Part shown: positions 1 to 11,624 of the stretch, piece by piece
Position numbering within the stretch: position 1 is the first letter of the stretch
Layout: every line of letters begins with the position of its first letter
NCBI GenBank assembly: GCA_015680685.1
Contig: MNCI01030046.1
Span: forward strand, 263,940 to 327,939
From: Gnetum montanum
Lineage: Eukaryota > Streptophyta > Gnetopsida > Gnetales > Gnetaceae
Length of the DNA stretch: 64,000 nt
Reading direction: 5' to 3'
The notes under the pieces: model-generated
Told to the model about the DNA's origin: nothing
Seen by the model: the letters and a program-made list of their open reading frames with translations, nothing else
Database searches by the model: none
Position numbers and translations under genes: made by a program

Positions 1-99
1 TACAAAAGAGACATGAACAAGAAATCAGTGTGGCAAAAATGTGAATGTTTTGACAAATGTTGAATGTTTTTAAAAGAGATAAACTATATAATATAGACA

Positions 100-425
100 T
101 TAGAGGAAGACTTGGAGTGGCTACTATCTCGGATACACTACAAGAATGATGGCTTAGATGGTTTAGAGATGTGCAAAGAAGATTAGACAATGAGCTTATA
201 AACAAAGGTTACTACATCACTATTTCAGGAAAGCCATTGAAAGGAAGATCAAAGAAGACATAGGAAAAAATGATTAAAGGTGATTTGAAAAAACTACAAG
301 TAAACAAGGATCGAGCTCTTCATAGAGGTGAATGGCAAAAAGAACTCATGTAGCCAACTCTATTTTGTTGGGACAAGGCTAGGATGATGATGATGAAAGT
401 AGCTGCGAGTGAATGTTGTATCTAT
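100..425 (+). mobile_element. RTE-type LINE fragment, 3' end
   Basis: Translation with stops gives LRWFRDVQRRLDNELINKG, then GKPLKGRSKKT and GEWQKELM, the usual C-terminal tail of plant RTE-clade reverse transcriptases (LRWFGHVQRR...GRPK...). It ends in a short GATGAT run near 385-396, as RTE elements do. The 5' part is absent or lies upstream. It is in the sense orientation, in the intron before the first visible DRG exon. Confidence 0.7.
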
Positions 426-429
426 AAAG

Positions 430-1641
430 CTACTAGTTGAACAAGCACCATCTAAAAGGATAAAGATAGTAACCACAAAACAAATGCGTAAAGCTTGAGT
501 AAACTCATAGAAATTATGAAGCATGAAACTTATGAAATCATAAGTGATGAAGTAAAGATGTGCATGAAGCATCAAGAAATATTTGTGCCCTTACAAGAAA
601 AAATCTAAATATATAAGACAAAAGTCTAAAATGAAGCTAAAAGGTGGAAGATACGTAATTAGGGGGTTTCTAAAGAGTGAAGTTCCAAAGGTAGAAGTAA
701 GAGAAAGGATACAATTCCTGAAAGGAGAGAAGATTTAAGGTAAGTGTGCAGTTGTGTGAAGATGTAGTTGCAAATAAGCATTGCATAAAGATGTGGGCAA
801 GGTATATACTAAGGGCAAGCTACGATGAGATGTAGTAGTACACCATTTGTGAAGAACATGCCACTTGAGATGTGTTAGTTCAAGTAAGTGTTGAGATTAC
901 AAGTTCAAATGAACTTAATCTCACATGTAAGACCAATAGGGAAAAAATCTTAGAAGACCTGTCACAAGAACTGACAAAAGGTAGGCAGCAAAGGATGTAA
1001 CCATGTGATGTGTTTCCAAAGAAGTTCATCTACAGTGAGAACAAAGCTGAACAGCCAAAGCTAAAGCCAGACCTGATGCAACCAGCACTCAATTTGAAAT
1101 TATAAACTAAATAGTTATGACAAAGTAAGTGATGTCACTATAAGTATTGAAAAGTGAAGTGACGTTGCAATTTGTTACTATCCATAAGGTTGAAACTAAT
1201 TTACAATTTGATGTAAATGAGTTTAGAAACAAAGAATGTTTTATATAAAACTTGTATGTGTATAAAGCGCATCTCCCTGCATAAAGGATCCTAAGGTAAC
1301 ACCAATTTACCAAGTACAATGAAATTTAACATTATGACTTTACTTTTGTAAAATTCCTTCTTTTGATAAGAAGTAGTTATTTAAGTTAATTTTGTGTGAA
1401 AATTTAAGGACATTGCTGTTTCACTTCAAGGCAAATAAAAAATTATTCATAAGCTGATCTGGAATTGTGAATGCTTCGTTGCTTCTGTTTGCAAATTATC
1501 TGATCGTACAATATTACCTTTCATTTTTGTGTTCCAAATTTTAAGTATTTCACTTGATGCATGGTTCAAATTCAACAACAATGATTATTATTATGTTATT
1601 CTTGTGGTATTCATCTGAAAGTTTCTTTGACTTTATTGCAG
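430..1641. other. Intron sequence, nothing recognised
   Basis: AT-rich DNA with only short, chance reading frames. It ends with a pyrimidine-rich tract and the ttgcag acceptor of the first visible DRG exon. I see no DRG exon 1 and no transposon motif. Confidence 0.6.
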
Positions 1642-1709
1642 AATACCATCTTGGGCAATTGAAGGCAAAAATTGCTAAATTGAGAACCCAGCTGTTGGAA
1701 CCGCCCAAG
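1642..1709 (+). CDS. DRG2: DRG exon: EYHLGQLKAKIAKLRTQLLEPPK segment
   Basis: The intron ends ttattgcag, the exon starts with the last two bases of a split Glu codon, and it ends with AAG before GT at 1710. It encodes the helical segment YHLGQLKAKIAKLRTQ...LEPPK that precedes the GTPase domain in all DRG proteins. Family knowledge places an exon with the N-terminal Met and a basic helix before it; I do not find that exon in 1-1640. Confidence 0.9.
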
Positions 1710-2043
1710 GTTTATTTGTGCATTTCAACACCATTTTTCTTGAGTAACTTTTTTATAATATTTCAACAATGCAACTTTCATTTTTACATAAATTGTTTGT
1801 TTATGAATGACTAGGATTGTTTAATCAATGCATCACATAGGTAAAACTGTAGAACAGAAAAATTTGTTGGGGCCTATCAACAAGAACAGATTTTGCAATA
1901 GGAAACAAAAATTAGCAGAACAACAGATAGGCAGATAATGGGTCTTCTACCTTAAGCTCCTGTTGAGGTGCAAAGAACTCAGATATCATTAGTGTGAATT
2001 CTTGTATTACTTATTTACAATATTGTTGAATGTGTCAAACATT

Positions 2044-2440
2044 AAATAACTGTGAATTATATTTGTAAGATAAAATAAAGGACTGGCAAATTGTGTTTTC
2101 AGGGTTAAAAATGGAGTAGTTTACATAATGCATTTGTACACATCCATATTCTGTGAGATGGTCGTTGTTAAAAAAACAGGCATTTGATGCATGTTATTAG
2201 AAGGTTATTGATAATGATAGGTTTTTTGAGGAATAATTAAATAACTGCGAATTATATTTGCAAGTTAAAATAAAGGGCTGGGAAATTGTGTTTTCAGGGT
2301 TGAAAATGGCGTAGTTTACATAATGCATTTGCACACATCCTTATTCTGTGAGATGGTTGTTGTTAAAAAAACAGGCATTTGATGCATGTTATTAGAAGGT
2401 TATTGATATTAATCATAGGTTTTTTGAGGAATAATTTGCT
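2044..2440 (+). repeat. Tandem duplication, about 195 bp, two units
   Basis: The block beginning aaataactg(t/c)gaattata is repeated from 2239 with a period of 195 bases and few differences (for example ggactgg/gggctgg). It lies in the 764-bp DRG intron. The second unit carries a small insertion near its end. Confidence 0.9.
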
Positions 2441-2473
2441 GAATGTTTGGGTTGTGTGTAAAATTGTTAACAG

Positions 2474-2550
2474 GGTTCAAGTGCAGGAGGTGAAGGATTT
2501 GAAGTTACTAAATATGGGCATGGTCGTGTTGCTTTGATAGGGTTTCCAAG
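2474..2550 (+). CDS. DRG2: DRG exon: GEGFEVTKYGHGRVALIGFP, first half of the P-loop
   Basis: It follows aacag and is bordered by GT at 2551. It encodes GSSAGGEGFEVTKYGH then GRVALIGFP and ends with AG of the next Ser codon (phase 2). GFP-S is the beginning of the G1/P-loop GFPSVGKS, whose second half is 24.3 kb downstream. The Gly/Ser-rich start is the usual variable linker of the family. Confidence 0.93.
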
Positions 2551-3899
2551 GTTAGAGGCATTGAAAAAGGGTTGCTATAATATTCCCGTTAAAATATAAT
2601 TGTACATTCATGTTCTCTTGCACAGTTTAGCCTTTCTTTCATAGTTAATTGAGAACAAGAATCATTTGTATTAGATTATGGATCTAATAAACAATATTTT
2701 ATTATATGTGTTGTTATTTTTTAAAATAGCTGTAAACATAAATCTTACAGAATTGAAACGTATTTGTGTAGACCAATGTTTAAAACATCAAGAAGCTAAT
2801 CACGTCAGCAAACCTACATGATCTTAAGTTGGTGAGTTTTGTCGGTTAGATGCAAAAAGCTGCAATGAGTTGGCAGGTCCACAAATACCCCTAGATACTC
2901 AATCTTTTACATTTTCTATCACTAATATGAAAAAATACATACAATCTGTAATAATGTTAAGCATAGACAAAATAGTCGTAAGCACAAACTTTTACTGCTT
3001 TTTCCTTCAATTTTAAGCACACAAACGTAAATTAAAAGTAAAATCAACCCAGCCACCCAGGCGAGAGCCATTATTGTTGCTCTGCAGTACATCTAATTTG
3101 GAAAAGAAAAGAAAATGTTGTTGCTACTCTGGCTGCACAGATAAAACTGTTATTCTACTAGTGTCATGGGCCTGCACTTCTTGCTCCTCAGCATAACTGC
3201 TGTTAAACATCTGCATATTAATGACCATAGTTTTCATTCAAGAGGCGTTTGATACAAGATGTCTTCCATTATTTACTCCTTAACGTGGACAGGCTGTAAT
3301 GGTGTTCTTTCAAATTGTTTCCGGTGCTGAAAGATAAAAGACTGACGTAGGACTTTTTGAAATTTACTCACTCTGGATTCTGACTATGCCTAGAAATCTT
3401 CTACTGTGTTCTTTTTATTTACAAATGCATCATGGTGTCTGCAATCCTGCTTTTTTAAATATAAAGTTATTGTATTTTTTATTTTGTATTCTAAAATAGT
3501 TAGGATGACTCATTTTGAATTGGGCTTGTAATCTTTGCTTTTGGTAGTACTGCAATCACGTTTCTAACACCTGTTTTCTTTCTTATATACCATAATATTG
3601 AATATTCAGTTTTAAAACCTGAAATGGTTTCACCGTCAGAATTGATTCATACCTCCTTCCTTGGTATGATGACCTTCTCTTACATTGATTTCTGATGTAA
3701 CAGCTTTCTTCAATTATGATTTGGTCCTCGTATTTTCTCTGTTTTAATTATGAGAATAGTCATGCATTATCATCAAACATCACAATTTTATCGAATATAT
3801 TTGGTACCTTTGATATATATGGATGTACTTAGATTGCTAGCCAACAGTTTTGTCCTTGATAACTAAGTAACACTCACAAAAGCATTAATTACACGTTAT
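2551..3899. other. Start of the 24.3-kb DRG intron, no gene seen
   Basis: The donor gttagagg is followed by AT-rich sequence without extended reading frames or recognisable transposon motifs. The first transposon signal downstream is the RTE fragment. Confidence 0.6.
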
Positions 3900-4815
3900 T
3901 TTTTTAAAGCAATGATGACCATATTAGATGCATCAACTCTAATGATGAAAAGATTTTGTCCTCAAACAAGGATATCTTGGAGGCATGAAGGATCTATTTT
4001 CAAGGGCTACTTAATGAAAAGTTCTCGACAGATGCCTACCTTGCAACATTAGTCTATCTCTGAAAGTAGGAATAATGTGGGGGATTGGTTTTGTTTCTTC
4101 AGGTCTAGTAGAGATGAAGCTGAAGACATGGAATTAAATGTAGCAATGATAAATTGTATTTTTGCCTTTGAAGTGAAGAATGCCCTTTTGAAAATGATGA
4201 ATGGTAAAGTAGGGGGACCTGATGGTATCCCTATAGAGGTATAGAAGTCTATGGAAGATATAGGGATTACTTGGTTAACAAATTTATTCAACAATAATTA
4301 AGAGGAGGGGAAAATGTTAGATGATGTTGGGAGAAGCACTATAGTACCCATTTACAAGAACATAGGAGATATCTAGAACTATGACAACTATAGTGGCATC
4401 CAACTTATGAGCCATAACATGAAGTTATGGGAAAGGGTTATGGAACAATGGTTAAGGAAGAAATCAACTATTTTTGAGAATCATTTTGGTTTTATGGTTG
4501 GAAGATTGACTGTGGAGGCTATTTTTTGGCAACATCAGTAGCTATTCTCTTGTTACAAGTGTTGATGGAGAATTTTAGGTGTAAAAGAAGGAATTTGCAG
4601 GTGATTTTTATTAACTTGAAGAAAGCTTAAGATAAATATTATTTGGTGGGCATTCAAGAGGAAGGATATTCATATTGGGTACATTAAGGCTATTCAAGAC
4701 ATGTATGATGGAGCAACAACTTGAGTTCACACTATTTGTGAAGAGACTTCAAACTTTCTTGTGAAAGTTAGGTTACACCAAGGATCTACTCTAAGCCCTT
4801 ATTTTTTTGCCATGG
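3900..4815 (+). mobile_element. RTE-type LINE fragment: linker and reverse transcriptase
   Basis: Frames with several stops give VKNALLKMMNGKVGGPDGIP (RT motif 1), TIVPIYKNIGD...NYDNYSGIQL (motif 2), FGFMVGR (motif 3), then GYIKAIQDMYDGA and LHQGSTLSPYFF (motif 4). These are RTE-clade hallmarks. The element stops at about 4,815, where antisense gypsy integrase begins, so motif 5 (FADD) is missing here. The matching 3' part may be the RTE tail at 25,817-26,445, beyond a 21-kb nest of insertions. Confidence 0.8.
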
Positions 4816-5192
4816 CCACATCTTTCCATTTCCATGCTGGGACTTCTAATGGTAGAAGTAGTCCACTAGGTTTACTTTACTTGATTTTAATTCTTTGGCA
4901 CATTGGACAATTTTTGATCTATATGGATATATCGTTTTTCATGCCATACCAGAAATAGAACTTGTGCAGCATCACATAGGTTATATACCCAGGGTGCTAA
5001 CGTATGGAACTTCATGTGCTTCATTTAGTAACTTCTCTCCTTAACTCCTTAAAGATTGCAAATGCTTTCCCCCTTCATAAACATTCCTTGCGGAGAGAAA
5101 TGGTAATGAGATTCAAAATTTATATTGGTTAGCATTCCTTGGAAATACAAGTTTTGTTTTATTTGCGCCTTAGTTTCCTCTTTCATGGTTGT
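4816..5192 (-). mobile_element. Ty3/gypsy-1, 3' part (RNase H end and integrase zinc finger)
   Basis: On the minus strand, around 4,960-4,820, a broken frame gives CAKELKS / QRIKIK...PSGLL.PLEVPAWKWK, equivalent to the CQ..K..HQ.PAGLLQPL.IPEWKWE segment of gypsy integrases. An HEAPYVSTLG-like H2C2 stretch lies just before it. The integrase catalytic core is missing because the element ends at about 4,816. LINE A separates this piece from the rest of the same element (11,625-14,400). Confidence 0.7.
5177..5192. repeat. Target-site duplication of LINE A, left copy (pair at 11,609-11,624)
   Basis: CCTCTTTCATGGTTGT here and CCTCTTCCATGGTTGT at 11,609-11,624 agree at 15 of 16 positions. The element's T run follows directly, as expected for a minus-strand LINE made by target-primed reverse transcription. 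Confidence 0.85.
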
Positions 5193-5605
5193 TTTTTTAG
5201 AAAAGTTTGGGTCATTATATTAACAGTGAAAGGTTACAACTTGTTTATATATATCAATCTCCAATAGGGCTGAAAATGGGGGTAGAAACTTTGCACCACA
5301 GCCCCCCTTCCCATCACACTCTTTGAAAAGCCCTTATTTTACGCAAAAATCCCCCCACCCCTGACATCCCCCAAAAACTTGGAGTGTTAGGTCAAACAAA
5401 CAATTCTCGATATCAATAGCTAACCAGCCTAAGCCCACTTGAAAGTAAACCTAACAATGATGAAACAAGAACTAGGGCCAAGTGACCCGCAACCTATAAA
5501 TGAACAAGAAGGCACATGCACGCGTAGAGAGTGAACAATGTCGAGAACCACATGGTGTATCTCTGAGTCCATGAAAGTTGCTGCCTCCTAAAAGCCTTTG
5601 AAGGC

Positions 5606-7141
5606 TTACTCCTTCCTTGTGCATTCCTCTGCAGTGCCCACCCTATCCAGGTGCAGATCGCACCCCCTGTGCCGAATATGTCTACGTAATGCATACCACA
5701 ATGTGTTCCATCCTATGTCCATGATGAGATATGGGCAGTTACCCTGTTGTAGCCAGGTCCTGGCACTCTGCTCATGGGCGTGGTCTAGTTGTTGTATCTG
5801 GGCCACCTCTATTCTTCTCGTGCCCTCCGCTCCTGCTCTTGCTCCTCTTGCAAGTCTTGGATCCTCACTTCCTCTTGGAGTTGAGCCCTCAGGCTTTCAT
5901 GTAGCTTTGCCTCCAATGCCTCCCTAGCCACAGCCTTAGCTAGGTCTTGCTATTGCCTCTCCTCCCTGGCCACTTCAATGTGTTCTTCTCGTGCCCTTTG
6001 CTCTTGCTCCTTCTCTCGCAAGTCCTGGATCCTCGCTTCCTCTTGGAGTTGAGCCCTTAGACTTTCTTGCAGCTCCTCCGCCTCTAGTGCCTCCCTAATT
6101 GTAGCCTTAGCTAGGTCCTACCATAGCCTCTCCTCCCTGGCCGCTTCAACGTGTTTGTGCTCAATTGCCTCCAACTACTATTGAACTTCCTCCTCATGCA
6201 TTGCCCACTTGATCTCCCATAGAGCCCTCTCCTCCTCGTGCTTGGTTTGCCGCCTCCTTTGTGCTTCAACCATTATTGTGACCATTCGGGGAGACCTTAG
6301 GACCTTGGCATCCCTTGATTCTTGCCCTTCAACCAACCTCTTGCATGGTCCCCGAGCCTCTCCTACCCATGCAACCCCTGTGGGGGAGGGGTGTGCACCT
6401 CCTACGAAGAAACCTGGTAGCTTGGCTCTCCTTGTTTGTTTGGCGACTTCGAACCTACCTTCGAAGTAGCCTCACCTCCCTTTGAGTTGCCAGTCAAATC
6501 CACAACCATTGGTGGCACACATCTTGAGTGCTAGTGACCATAAACAACCTAAACGAGGGTACTTGTGGGTGAAGGAGGAGCCCCCATCTGTGATGACCAC
6601 CAAAGTCTAGGATCAACCCTGAATGTCACCCTCAACATTGGTGCTACAGTGTGTCCAAGAAGAAATGTGGCAAATTGGTGGCGCAACCCAGCCACATGCA
6701 CTGCATGAAAGAGAAATGCATGTCTTGAAGCTTTGAAATGTTGTTGGACTAGACAAAATACCACTCAACTAGCTTCACCACATCTTGCCAAAGCTCCAAT
6801 AGCGTCGACTTAAGAAGTTGGCTGCTTCCTATTTTGGGAACTAGCCTCGAAAAGAACACCATTGCATCTTGAAGACTACGTCCCTTGGAGGGTATCACTT
6901 CTCCCCTTGCTAGCACCCTTAGCAACCCAGCAATTAATTCTGCTATGAAGGCAATTCGAACCCCCTTGAACAATGTAATTTCTCTAATCTAGTTGGTGAA
7001 AAAGGCCTCATCTGCCAAATTTGGCTCCCCCTGGAGCAAGGGGCGCATGTTTCCCCACCTAGCTCGGGTGACCAGACCCCAAAGCACTAGGTTGTCTTGG
7101 CATGCATCATAGGGTAGCTCGAAGGTTGGAGTCACCCCCAT
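5606..7141 (-). pseudogene. LINE A ORF2 C-terminal extension (globular domain plus coiled coil)
   Basis: It begins MGVTPTFELPYDA at 7,141, in frame with the zf-RVT region upstream. A stretch GEVIPSKGRSLQDAMVFFSR aligns with the GETILPSTRGLQDAELFFDE segment of copy E. A long Glu/Arg/Gln/Ala-rich coiled-coil region then fills about 6,480-5,830 with many stops, and the end is HAHEQSARTWLQQGNCPYL...ALRRHI (about 5,800-5,680). No known function; the family is discussed under copy E. Confidence 0.75.
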
Positions 7142-7289
7142 AGTAGCTTGTGCCTCTTTCCCCAATCAAAATCCCTCAGCCGCAATTTGCGCTGGTGGCG
7201 GTAATGGCTTCGCCTGAAAGATGTGGTGGTTTCTAGCCTTCTAGAGGATCCACAAGATTGTCGTTGCTCTAGAATCATTGTCCATTTTT

Positions 7290-9090
7290 AGATCCTGTTG
7301 GAGATTTGCCACTCTGATAATGCTGCCTATAAACAAGCGGGCTTGTGATGCATTGACTTCACATTCGACATGCAAAGCAGACATGTGTCATATATGTTCA
7401 ACCCCCACGTGCTAAAATTACCTTCTTAGGCAAGTTTCCTTTCCTTGTCATACATGTCACTGATATGGCCAAATGATTGACCAGTGAAATAAATGTTTTA
7501 ATCTTCTTAGGCAAGTTTCCTTTCCGTAACCCTTGCCAAACCCAAACTGCTAGATACCTATGCTTTATTAATTGTTGTAGGGTGGTACCCAGCATTCCGG
7601 ATTGCAGCATCAGCTGTGCATGCATGCAAAGGGCCCTCTAGACATGGGAGTTAGTCGGCCAGGCCACCGAACTTTAATACTTGTTCTCCACCATATTGAT
7701 CCATTGAGCATGATGTTGGTTAGGCCTTAACAATCTATTTACTAGGCTATCATGTCCCATGTCTATTATGTCTTGGAATTTTCCAACGCCTAACCCCCTA
7801 GTGCTCTTGGGTCTTGCTGTGTCTCACTTCACTAGGTGTAACTAATCCCCCCCTTTCCCCCCAATTAGGTGAAATTATTGATAATTTGATCAACTACTCT
7901 TTATGATATTGACCTAGGGGGATGCCATTGAAGCTGCATACCTAGCCATCGTAGACAAAATCGATGTCACTAATAAGACCCACCTCGCCTGAGTAAGAAA
8001 TCGGCATGTCTAATGATCAACCCATTTGCAGCTATTGTAATAGGCTAGTCCCAATCTGCCACCAATGCCAGTCATACATTGGTAAGCCAAGGTAAGAATC
8101 TCCTGCTGATCTAGGCAATACTCCCAACTACTGCATAATCAACTCCTTAACCCTAGCCTTGGTGTTGAGCAAATGAATAGTAGACTTACCTCTATTTATT
8201 TCTTGACCAATCTCTGTAGTGCTCTGTTGATCACCATTGCTTGTGGAACAACCACCATAGAGAACAAGATGTTGTCATCTGCGTAGTGTTCAACCAAGCA
8301 TCAAACATTGGCAATATCCAACCCTCTCATCTCCTCCAGCTCATAGTACGCCTGCATAATGTCCATAACTAGGATAAAGAGGTAAGGCGACAATGGATCT
8401 CCCTATCTTAACCCCCTACCAGGGGAGGAAAACCCCCATAGCTTCCCTTCCAAATCCAAGGAGAAAGCCCTTGATGATTGAATATGAATACACGTATTAA
8501 CAAAGTTTGGTTGAAAACCTTTCCTTAACATGATCTCCTTTAGGGAATCCCGAGAGACAGTGTCATAGGCTTTGGAAATGTCTAGTTTAAGGGACATGCT
8601 TGGATACTTTGTAACTTTTAGAGGATGTATTACCTCATGCACCAACAAGATCTAATCCTAGATGGACTGTTCCTTGATAAAACTAGCTTGTTGTGGCCCC
8701 ACCAGGCATGGCATAAGAGGCCCCAACTAGGCCATCAACATCTTTGTGAAAAGATGAAAAAGGATGTTGCACACCCCTATAGGTCGGAATTGCGACGAGT
8801 CCGTGGGGATAGCAAACTTTGGAATAAGCATAGTGCGGGAACAATTGATTTCCTTGCGTATTTGTTGCCACCTTAGCATTGCATTGAAGGTGTCCCGAAT
8901 ATTCACCCCTAGAATGCCAATGAAAGCCTCGAAAAATTCCATCGGCCAGCCATCAGGCCCCGACACTCTACCTAGCTTCATAGATCCTAGAGCCTCTTCC
9001 AATTCCATTCTAGAGAATGGTGCTAATAGGCAGTAGTTGCTTTCCTCAGTTAGGATAGGATCAATGGAAATTGAAAGAGGACTCACTTGC
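7290..9090 (-). pseudogene. LINE A ORF2: reverse transcriptase and zf-RVT
   Basis: RT pieces on the minus strand are LGRVSGPDGWPMEFFEAFIG (about 8,985), NCSRTMLIPKF, FRPIGVCNILFH, KLDISKAYDTVSRDSLKEIM (about 8,600), RLWGFSSPGRGLR-like GRGLR, and HYADD (about 8,275), the catalytic motif. Then come GLRKGNLPKKIKTFISLVNH and W.L..KARNHHIFQ (zf-RVT). A TAG lies at 8,654-8,652 in QD*ILL. A short duplication of GNLPKK(I/V) is present around 7,500 and 7,425. Confidence 0.8.
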
Positions 9091-9389
9091 TTTCTTCTCC
9101 AAATGCTAGACTAGAAACCGAACAAGATATGGGCAATGCATTGACACCCATTCACTTCTTGCCCTTGAAGTGTTAGGCTCTGAATTTTCTTGGACAGATT
9201 CACTAAGTTGGTAGCAACAAAGAAAAAACATGTGTTATGGTCTCCTTCTTTCAGCCAATGCGCTTGACCCTGTTGCCTCTAGTAGGCCTCTCCCTCCATA
9301 TCCAAAGCATGAAGCTTAGCTAGAATCGTAGACTCGGCCTTACCCAACTCCTGCTCTGATTGGATCTTTGAAAGTCCGTGGACTAGACT

Positions 9390-10272
9390 TCTTTGATGGA
9401 CTTGAAATAATATTTATATTTTGAATGCAGGGCCCTGAAGGCTCTCTTGAGCTGACTCAATCCTCGCTTAAGAAAACCCCGGGGTTCCACTCTTTGTGAA
9501 TAAGAATCCCAAATGCCCTCCACCAACGGATGCATTTGTGGCTTATTGAGCCAATAGCGTTCAAAACAAAAAGGAGCAAACCTCCCCTGAGCGATCTCCC
9601 CCACACAACATAGGATCGAACAATGGTCGGATGCCATACGTTCTTGTCCTATCACCTCCACCCCTTGGGTCATGAGGATATGGGAATTGACCCAAATCCT
9701 ATCTATCCTGATCATAATCCACTTGTTGTCCTTCTGTCTATTACCCCACGTACATTGGCATCCTTTGATGTACATGTCAACCAGATCGTGTGCGGCTAGA
9801 AACATCAAAAAATTCTGAGCTCTTGGAGGATCTTGTGCCCCACCATCTGACTTCTCCCACCTGTACAACCATTGGTTGAAGTCCCCCACCCCACAATAAT
9901 CCATCGCCACTGATCCCGAACTAGTGAAGTAATCTTGTTTAACTCTTGCAACTGCTCTTCCCAACGTTGAGCCCTATAGAAATTCGTGAGCCAGGTTCCA
10001 GCATCCATGAAAAGGATTGTAATGCTTCACATGGAGCTATTAGCAACTTTGAGAGGCCAAAGGGAAAGATAGGCCAAACCCCCTACTCTCCCATGATAGG
10101 CAACAACTTGAGTTTGCCACCTTGGCCATTTGAGCCAATGGACCTCCTAATGCTGGATTTTGGACTCCTGCAAGCAGGCAACATCACATTTCTCTCTACA
10201 CACCATTTCTCTAAGGGTATTTTGTTTGTAGGAGGTACCCTAGCCCTTGTAGTTCCATGAGAGTATCCTCAT
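9390..10272 (-). pseudogene. LINE A ORF2: apurinic-like endonuclease
   Basis: The ATG at 10,272-10,270 overlaps the ORF1 stop as ATGA. Frames give RILSWN, LTNFYRAQRWEEQLQELNKI, VGVGDFNQWLYRWEKSDGGA (via a shift), IDRIWVNSHILM and MASDHCSILC. These match the endonuclease/exonuclease/phosphatase fold of L1 ORF2 (GDFN, SDH). Broken by stops and one frameshift near 9,960-9,900. Confidence 0.8.
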
Positions 10273-11563
10273 GCCTTGCTTGCCATGTGTTTCTTGTAAA
10301 CCTCCTTGAGGGTGGTTTGAACCCCTAGGTCAATCTCCCATTGTGTCTTCTTGGCATGGGACATAGGCCTTGGCGGATAGCCAACCTTGCTTGAATATGG
10401 GGAGATTAGAAAAGCCCCTTCATCTTCAGCACCTCCCTTGGTAATCTCTGAGATGGGTGGTAACAAACCACCCCTCACCATCGAAACCCAACTCCCAAGG
10501 GGCAACTCGTCCCTTAATGTTTGGTCACCACCCTCTAGTGAATGGAGACCACCTTTAATGGGCGATCTCGATGACCCCTATGAGGGTGGAGCCCTTCTAG
10601 AAACCCCTTGCGAAACTGTTACTTGGGCCCTCGCCCATGAAGAACCATCCCCCTACACAGATCCCCAAGGCAATCGCCCTTTTTGGGTTACAACTGTCCA
10701 TCAATCCCCCAACTTTTTGTGGTTAGGCACCTTTTGACCTACCTTGTAGTTTGCAGTTAGGTGGCCCACCTTGCCATAGGTCCCACAATGCTGAGCCACT
10801 TTGGACTTCTTCGCTACCTGCGGATCTATAGTCATGTTTTCATATTTAGCTATCACTTTTTCCTTGCTCGAGGGTAGGTCAAGCACAACCTTCTTTATCA
10901 AGTCCTTTTGTGACAGTGACCTCTAGATGCAGAATCAAGCAAAGCCCATCTACTGTAGGGACCTAGTGAACCAATCAAAGGAGATAAACTCCCCAAAAAA
11001 CCTAGCTAGGGTTATGAGAAAATCCATTGTCCAAAGTTCCCACAGGATCCCGGAAACCCAAATCCACATGGGAGCCCTTGCAAACAGGTCCATGTGATGA
11101 TGTGCTCATGGCTTCCACTGTGTCAGGGCTAGTCCTGATGCCCCAAAGAACAAGGGGCCACCCATCAAGACCCTGTCCCTATTTGTAGCAGACTGAAAAA
11201 CAAAGAGAAGAAGATCCTAGGGGAAGCTGTACACCTCCACAGGGCAAAACCACCATTGCACTACCACCCACTTCTTGACCAAATCCAACTTAGGGCTGGC
11301 ACTTGTTGAAACGAATTTCCCTATAAGCCTCAGCTCTACCATCCTCAGACCCTCACATGGAGCCCTGCTCTTAGAGCCACCCCTCGGCAGCCAAGTACCC
11401 CTGCCTCCTATATGTGCCCTCAAACCACTAGCAGCCGGGGTCCTAGCACCCACTCTCGAGTTGTCTCCCGGGCTATAGTTGGTGCTTGGAACCCAACCGC
11501 CTTGCCACTATTGTCCTCTCATGTGCTGTCTGCACTTCCATTGTTCCCTGTGTTCCCGCCCAT
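10269..11563 (-). pseudogene. LINE A ORF1: DUF4283-like RNA-binding protein with CCHC knuckle
   Basis: The likely start is MGGNTGNNGSADS at 11,563. The DUF4283-like core includes LIGKFVSTSASPKLDLVKKW, RVLMGGPLFFGA..LAL..W and the knuckle HCGTYGKVGHLTANY, where two of the four zinc ligands have become Tyr (Cys to Tyr, G to A). The C-terminus has LPLGSWVSMVRG and IDLGVQTTLKEVYKKHMASK, a tail conserved in copies E, F and I. Confidence 0.75.
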
Positions 11564-11624
11564 CTCTCCTTCCACCACATGCACAATTGCTTTAGTCAAA
11601 AGAAAAGCCCTCTTCCATGGTTGT

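Larger units (their letters stand above)
5193..11608 (-). mobile_element. LINE copy A, full-length (6.4 kb), L1-type with C-terminal extension
   Basis: The antisense element has in order ORF1 (about 11,563-10,269), endonuclease (10,272-9,390), RT (9,090-8,200), zf-RVT (about 7,620-7,290), C-terminal extension (7,141-5,606) and a 3' UTR ending in a short A-tail (T run at 5,192-5,198 on +). It is flanked by a 16-bp target duplication with one mismatch, CCTCTT[T/C]CATGGTTGT, at 5,177-5,192 and 11,609-11,624. It interrupts gypsy-1. All ORFs carry many stops and frameshifts, so it is dead. Confidence 0.88.

Noticed and set aside
1554-1814. Plus-strand frame containing the first visible DRG exon as a complete small protein
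   Set aside because: Only the part between the AG at 1,641 and GT at 1,710 matches DRG; the rest is intron read-through.
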